Assembly: GCA_016283605.1 (NCBI GenBank)
Contig: JAEENF010000144.1
Span: 1-8,699, forward strand
Source of the DNA: Prevotella sp.
GTDB lineage: Bacteria > Bacteroidota > Bacteroidia > Bacteroidales > Bacteroidaceae
Direction of reading: 5' to 3'
Length of the DNA stretch: 8,699 nucleotides
Position numbers and translations under genes: made by a program. Shown here in pieces: positions 5,114 to 8,699 of the stretch (within the stretch, counting starts at the first letter, position 1; every line of letters starts with the position of its first letter). The notes beneath the pieces were generated by a model. That model searched no databases and was not told the origin of the DNA. It saw only the letters and a list, made by a program, of their open reading frames with translations.

Positions 5114-6406
5114 TTATTCTTGATTATTCTTTTCCTGTTCTTTCTCTTTAGCCTTGGCTTCGAGGGCAGCCTTCTTCTTCTCCGTGATCTGTTCGATGAT
5201 TTCCGAAGCGATGCGCTGGGCCTTCTCACCACTGATGGATGATTTCGAACTCAGTTCCTCCTGTTTCTTCACGAGTTCCTTCATCACTTCCGCACTACTG
5301 GCCTGGAAGTTCTTCTCGGTATTGTTCATACGTTCGTTGTTGTAGATCTTCGAGAGAATCTGGTCGGCAGCTGCCGAGTACTGTTTGCGGAAGATCTGCT
5401 CGGCCTTGGCCTCGAACTCACGAATTTTCTTCTCGTCGACCTTATCGGAGTCATTCCTCATATACTCCTGAATGGCACGGGCTATCGTTGCAGAATCGGC
5501 ATCAGGGCCCAATTCTGTAAGAGGATCGAAACCTTCGTCAAGCAGGTCTTCATTGATAGGTTCCTTCACCGGTTTGACGAACTCCACGGGTTCCGTATTC
5601 GGTACAGCCTCGAAGAATATACCCATGACAATCAGGGCGATTGCTACAGCAGCGATGCCCAACGTCACTGAACGCCTCAGGTTCTTCCGTGCAGTCATCG
5701 CACCAAGCATGGCATCGACAGTAGCATAACGGTCTTCAGGAGCCTCTGCCGTAGCCTTTGTCAACACATGTTTCAGTTCGAAGGGTACGCCCGACGACTC
5801 ATAGAGATAAGCAATGAAACGTCCCAGTGAATAGACGTCACTCCGACTGTCGGCAGTACCATTCGCCATCACTTCTGGAGCGATATAATCTTCCAGACCG
5901 TCATAGACGCTCTCCTGCATCTTCAGCGGCAGGAAGAACGAACCGTGGAGAAGCAGACGTACGGAATTGTCTGTCTTGCGTACCAAGATGTTCGAAGGGG
6001 CGAAACAGAGATATTGGATATCCTTCTCGTGAAGTTCATGCGCCATCTCCACCAAATCACGGATGGTACTCTCCAGGAAATCCTTTCGTGCAACAACAGA
6101 CGGACTGTCGTTGAGCAACTGTTCGAAAGTGATGTAGTTGCCTGGTTCTACAGCAAGAGCATAGATTCCCTCGTCCTCCTGATTGGGCGTAAAATGCAAC
6201 TGATGCTTGTTCTTGACACTCCCGAGGGCATCGCACTGTCGACGTACACACTCATTAAAGAGGATATTATCAGCCAACTCATCGTGGAACTCCACGAAAT
6301 TACTGTATTTTCCATCAATCAGACGCTTGTAGAAGAATCCGTATGGCAGACGGATCTTATTGGTCTTACGTGCGTCACGAGTCTCTAACAATTCTTCGTA
6401 ATTCAC
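5114..6406 (-). CDS. Membrane-anchored protein kinase-like protein, probable pseudokinase
   Basis: The 430-residue protein has a cytoplasmic kinase-like region (about 15-235), one membrane helix (about 246-267), and a charged, partly coiled-coil tail (about 320-430). Kinase landmarks that remain are LHEKDIQYLCFAPSNILV (125-142), aligning with the catalytic loop; VRLLLHGS (149-156), aligning with the DFG strand; IAPEVM (175-180) for the APE motif; and SDVYSLG (189-195) for subdomain IX. The catalytic residues are gone: HRD reads Y-L-C (132-134), the catalytic-loop Lys is Ala136, the DFG Asp is Leu153, and no glycine-rich loop precedes the only candidate strand-3 lysine (Lys27). It therefore looks like a Hanks-type kinase fold that cannot phosphorylate, acting perhaps as a scaffold or sensor; that role is inferred. 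The start is GTG: the upstream in-frame codon run meets a stop five codons before, and no internal ATG occurs before residue 121. First gene of the operon with DUF4494 and YggS. Confidence 0.8.
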   Translation of the reverse strand: MNYEELLETRDARKTNKIRLPYGFFYKRLIDGKYSNFVEFHDELADNILFNECVRRQCDALGSVKNKHQLHFTPNQEDEGIYALAVEPGNYITFEQLLNDSPSVVARKDFLESTIRDLVEMAHELHEKDIQYLCFAPSNILVRKTDNSVRLLLHGSFFLPLKMQESVYDGLEDYIAPEVMANGTADSRSDVYSLGRFIAYLYESSGVPFELKHVLTKATAEAPEDRYATVDAMLGAMTARKNLRRSVTLGIAAVAIALIVMGIFFEAVPNTEPVEFVKPVKEPINEDLLDEGFDPLTELGPDADSATIARAIQEYMRNDSDKVDEKKIREFEAKAEQIFRKQYSAAADQILSKIYNNERMNNTEKNFQASSAEVMKELVKKQEELSSKSSISGEKAQRIASEIIEQITEKKKAALEAKAKEKEQEKNNQE

Positions 6407-6417
6407 CTCTTTATTAT

Positions 6418-6449
6418 ACTATTTTACAATTTGACTATTTGACTATTTC
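6418..6449 (-). repeat. Four tandem octamers in the pseudokinase 5' leader
   Basis: Read on the minus strand: GAAATAGT, CAAATAGT, CAAATTGT, AAAATAGT, back to back. The array starts about 14 bases after the -7 box and ends 11 bases before the GTG start. The same unit in the same sense orientation occurs in the divergent leader at 6527-6558. Confidence 0.85.
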
Positions 6450-6463
6450 TCGAAAATTTGATG

Positions 6464-6471
6464 CAAAAGTA
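6464..6471 (-). promoter_or_regulatory. -7 box of the pseudokinase-DUF4494-yggS operon
   Basis: TACTTTTG on the minus strand matches TAnnTTTG. No exact TTTG is found 19-21 bases upstream. Only 42 bases separate it from the divergent -7 box at 6514-6521, so the upstream halves of both promoters use the same DNA. Confidence 0.68.
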
Positions 6472-6513
6472 CACATAATATCTGAAAAAACGCACGAATT
6501 AAAATATTTTTAG

Positions 6514-6521
6514 TACCTTTG
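6514..6521 (+). promoter_or_regulatory. -7 box of the aminotransferase-permease operon
   Basis: TACCTTTG matches TAnnTTTG and continues as GCACCC, the same run found after the -7 boxes of both tRNA genes. Transcription would start near 6525, just ahead of the octamer array. No exact -33 TTTG is seen. Confidence 0.72.
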
Positions 6522-6526
6522 CACCC

Positions 6527-6558
6527 AAAATTGTAAAATTGTAAAATCGTCAAATAGT
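6527..6558 (+). repeat. Four tandem octamers in the aminotransferase 5' leader
   Basis: AAAATTGT, AAAATTGT, AAAATCGT and CAAATAGT follow one another without gaps, beginning six bases after the -7 box and ending exactly 11 bases before the ATG at 6570. They match the array in the divergent leader in unit length, copy number, orientation relative to transcription and distance to the start codon. Confidence 0.88.
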
Positions 6559-6569
6559 CAATTATAACG

Positions 6570-7775
6570 ATGCCAGAGATATCAGTACGCGGTCTGGAGA
6601 TGCCCGAGTCGCCCATCAGAAAACTCGCACCGCTGGCCGCCGCAGCAAAGAAAAGAGGAACGAAGGTGTATCACCTGAACATTGGTCAGCCCGACCTGCC
6701 GACACCCCAAGTAGGACTTGACGCGCTGAAGACCATAGACCGTGAGATTCTCGAATACTCGCCCTCACAGGGTTATCTGAGTTATCGTGAGAAACTCGTG
6801 GACTACTATGCGAAGTACGACATCAAGGTCACCGCCGAGGACATCATCATCACCAGCGGCGGTTCTGAAGCGGTGCTGTTCGCCTTCCTTTCCTGTCTGA
6901 ATCCTGGCGACGAGATCATCGTCCCTGAGCCCGCCTACGCCAACTACATGGCCTTTGCCATCTCTGCAGGCGCCAAGATCCGTACTATCGCCACTACCAT
7001 CGAGGAAGGTTTTTCGCTGCCGAAGGTGGAGAAATTCGAGGAACTCATCAACGAACGTACGAGGGCCATCATGATCTGCAACCCCAACAACCCGACGGGC
7101 TATCTTTATACCCGTCGTGAGATGAACCAGATCCGCGACCTGGTGAAGAAGTACGACCTGTATCTCTTCTCCGACGAGGTCTACCGCGAATATATCTATA
7201 CGGGTTCACCCTATATCTCTGCTTGTCATCTGGAAGGCATCGAGCAGAATGTGATCCTTATCGACTCCGTGTCGAAGCGTTATTCTGAGTGCGGTATCCG
7301 TATCGGTGCCCTCATCACAAAGAACGCCGAAGTGAGGAAGGCTGTCATGAAGTTCTGTCAGGCCCGTCTTTCTCCGCCTTTGATCGGACAGATCGTGGCC
7401 GAGGCATCATTGGACACACCCGAAGAATATCTGCGCGATGTCTATGACGAATATGTGGAGCGCCGTAAGTGTCTTATCGACGGTCTGAACCGTATACCTG
7501 GTGTCTATTCACCTATCCCGATGGGTGCTTTCTATACCGTAGCGAAGTTACCCGTTGACGATGCCGAGAAATTCTGCCGCTGGTGTCTGGCCGACTTCGA
7601 ATACGAAGGCGAGACCGTCATGATGGCTCCTGCCGCCGGTTTCTATACCACACCTGGAGCCGGCATCAATCAGGTACGTATCGCTTATGTCTTGAAGAAG
7701 AAAGACCTCGAGCGCGCACTCTTTGTGCTCAGGAAAGCGCTGGAAGCCTATCCTGGCAGAGTGGATAACGAGTAA
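6570..7775 (+). CDS. PLP-dependent aminotransferase, class I (AspC-like, fold type I)
   Basis: This 401-residue cytoplasmic enzyme moves an amino group between an amino acid and a 2-oxo acid through PLP. It shows the class I set: IGQPDLPTP (38-46), SGGSEAV (96-102) for the cofactor phosphate, NPNNPTG (171-177), SDEVY (201-205) with Asp202 for the pyridine nitrogen, Lys236 in SVSKRYSECGIRIG as Schiff base with Arg244 for the phosphate, and Arg370 in NQVRIAY for the substrate carboxylate. Length fits the aspartate/aromatic aminotransferase subgroup I; the exact amino acid is not decided by sequence alone. Short Cys-rich patches (FCRWC at 335-339) are unremarkable. The ATG is the first in frame and sits 11 bases after an octamer array. 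The ABC permease gene begins two bases after its stop, so they form an operon, though no functional link is evident. Confidence 0.9.
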   Translation: MPEISVRGLEMPESPIRKLAPLAAAAKKRGTKVYHLNIGQPDLPTPQVGLDALKTIDREILEYSPSQGYLSYREKLVDYYAKYDIKVTAEDIIITSGGSEAVLFAFLSCLNPGDEIIVPEPAYANYMAFAISAGAKIRTIATTIEEGFSLPKVEKFEELINERTRAIMICNPNNPTGYLYTRREMNQIRDLVKKYDLYLFSDEVYREYIYTGSPYISACHLEGIEQNVILIDSVSKRYSECGIRIGALITKNAEVRKAVMKFCQARLSPPLIGQIVAEASLDTPEEYLRDVYDEYVERRKCLIDGLNRIPGVYSPIPMGAFYTVAKLPVDDAEKFCRWCLADFEYEGETVMMAPAAGFYTTPGAGINQVRIAYVLKKKDLERALFVLRKALEAYPGRVDNE

Positions 7776-7777
7776 CC

Positions 7778-8699
7778 ATGAATCTGCCGTTTTTCATAGC
7801 GAAGAGAATCTATAGCGATCAGGGAGACAAACGCAAAGTGAGTCGCCCTGCCATCCGTATTGCTACCCTCGGCGTCGGCATCGGTCTGGCCGTGATGATT
7901 ATCACCGTCAGCGTGGTACTTGGCTTCCAGCATACCATCCGCGACAAGGTCGTAGGTTTCGGCAGTCATCTCCAGGTTATGAACATTCAGGCCTTTAACT
8001 CCACCGACCCCTACTCCATCTGTCTGGACGACAGTATGATGACGGTGCTCAAGAACCTGAAGGGCGTCAAACATGCCGAGCGCTATGCTATGACACAAGG
8101 CATTCTGAAGACCGATGAAGACTTCCTGGGCGTACTTTTCAAAGGTGTAGGACCGGAATACGATATGACCTTCCTGAGACAACATCTGTTGGAGGGCGAC
8201 ATTCCCACGTTCAGCGACAGAACAAGCACGAATAAGCTGTTGATCTCGAAAATGATCGCCGACAAGATGAAATTGAAGGCCGGCGACCGCATCTACGCCT
8301 ATTTTATTGATGACAACGTTCGTACCCGTCGTTACACAATCAGCGGTATCTACCAGACTAATATGACCCGTTTCGACGAGTCGCTCTGCTTCACCGATCT
8401 CTATGCCGTCGAGAAGATCAACGGCTGGGATAAAGACGAAGTCACCGGAGCAGAACTGCTGGTGAACGACTTCGAGAAATTAGAAGAGACCTATGACGAC
8501 GTCATTGCGAAGGTAAACCGCAGCGAAGACAAACATCTCAACACCTTGTCATCGCAGACCATCTATGAAGCCTATCCGCAGGTCTTTTCGTGGCTGGAAC
8601 TGCTGGACATCAACGTATGGATTATCCTCGCCCTGATGGTATGTGTGGCCGGTTTCACGATGATTAGCGGACTGCTCATCATCATCCTTGAACGTACGC
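7778..8699 (+). CDS. ABC transporter permease, LolC/E-FtsX family (3' part cut by window edge)
   Basis: The frame is open from the ATG to the edge, 307 full codons, and lacks its end. The start MNLPFFIAKRIYSDQGDKRK is followed by a first membrane helix at about 26-49 (IRIATLGVGIGLAVMIITVSVVLGF) and then GFQHTIRDKV...GSHLQV, the pattern of LolC/LolE-type permeases. Residues about 60-270 form the large periplasmic (MacB-type core) domain, and a second helix begins near 278 (INVWIILALMVCVAGFTMI), close to the cut. Such permeases, with a LolD-type ATPase, release lipoproteins from the inner membrane for transport to the outer membrane, so this would be an envelope biogenesis protein; related permeases export other molecules, and no ATPase gene is in view. 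It follows the aminotransferase stop by two bases and probably shares its promoter. Confidence 0.85.
   Translation, partial: MNLPFFIAKRIYSDQGDKRKVSRPAIRIATLGVGIGLAVMIITVSVVLGFQHTIRDKVVGFGSHLQVMNIQAFNSTDPYSICLDDSMMTVLKNLKGVKHAERYAMTQGILKTDEDFLGVLFKGVGPEYDMTFLRQHLLEGDIPTFSDRTSTNKLLISKMIADKMKLKAGDRIYAYFIDDNVRTRRYTISGIYQTNMTRFDESLCFTDLYAVEKINGWDKDEVTGAELLVNDFEKLEETYDDVIAKVNRSEDKHLNTLSSQTIYEAYPQVFSWLELLDINVWIILALMVCVAGFTMISGLLIIILERT

Noticed and set aside
5945..6388. Plus-strand frame of 147 codons opposite the pseudokinase
   Set aside because: It overlaps fully the kinase-like region, which shows conserved fold landmarks; no promoter or family motif supports the plus-strand frame.
6418..6558. 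Octamer arrays read as a CRISPR array
   Set aside because: The units are 8 bp without spacers, and no cas gene is present.
7748..8185. Minus-strand frame of 145 codons over the permease start
   Set aside because: The plus-strand frame has a membrane helix and LolC/E-like pattern and is coupled to the aminotransferase; the opposite frame is low in recognisable features.

Overview
The window comes from a Bacteroidota genome, most likely Bacteroidales and plausibly Prevotella or a relative. The evidence is the repeated -7 promoter box TAnnTTTG ahead of several transcription units, mostly weak ribosome binding sites, a Bacteroidales-type serine palmitoyltransferase, a DUF4494 gene beside a YggS gene, and AT-rich spacers between moderately GC-rich genes. 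I count eight complete protein genes, one gene cut by the right edge, one short transposase remnant at the left edge, two tRNA genes with clear intrinsic terminators, and several promoters.

Layout. Positions 1-231 hold a decayed insertion-sequence fragment. On the minus strand, a serine palmitoyltransferase gene (428-1615) is followed by tRNA-Pro(TGG) and a terminator at 232-262. Divergent from it on the plus strand is a lipid kinase of the diacylglycerol/sphingosine kinase fold (1777-2811), then a 56-residue one-helix Cys-rich protein (2815-2985), a heptamer tandem repeat, tRNA-Cys(GCA) with a terminator, and an EFR1-type flavodoxin-ferredoxin fusion (3203-3979). The latter overlaps tail to tail with a minus-strand operon read as pseudokinase (5114-6406), DUF4494 protein (4628-5110) and YggS-type PLP protein (3954-4625). 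Divergent from that operon are a class I aminotransferase (6570-7775) and, 2 bp after it, an ABC permease of the LolC/E-FtsX kind (7778 to the edge).

How the genes fit together. The serine palmitoyltransferase makes the first sphingolipid intermediate, and the divergent lipid kinase could act on a related lipid; that link rests on position only. The small Cys-rich protein and EFR1 protein suggest iron or electron-transfer functions. The membrane pseudokinase operon has no clear role.

Most worth a second look: (1) the two divergent 5' leaders at 6418-6449 and 6527-6558 each carry four tandem copies of the same octamer, (A/C)AAAT(A/T)GT-like, in the sense direction and each ending exactly 11 bases before the start codon; (2) the kinase-like protein has kept its fold landmarks but lost all catalytic residues; (3) both tRNA promoters share an identical 19-mer that runs past the -7 box.
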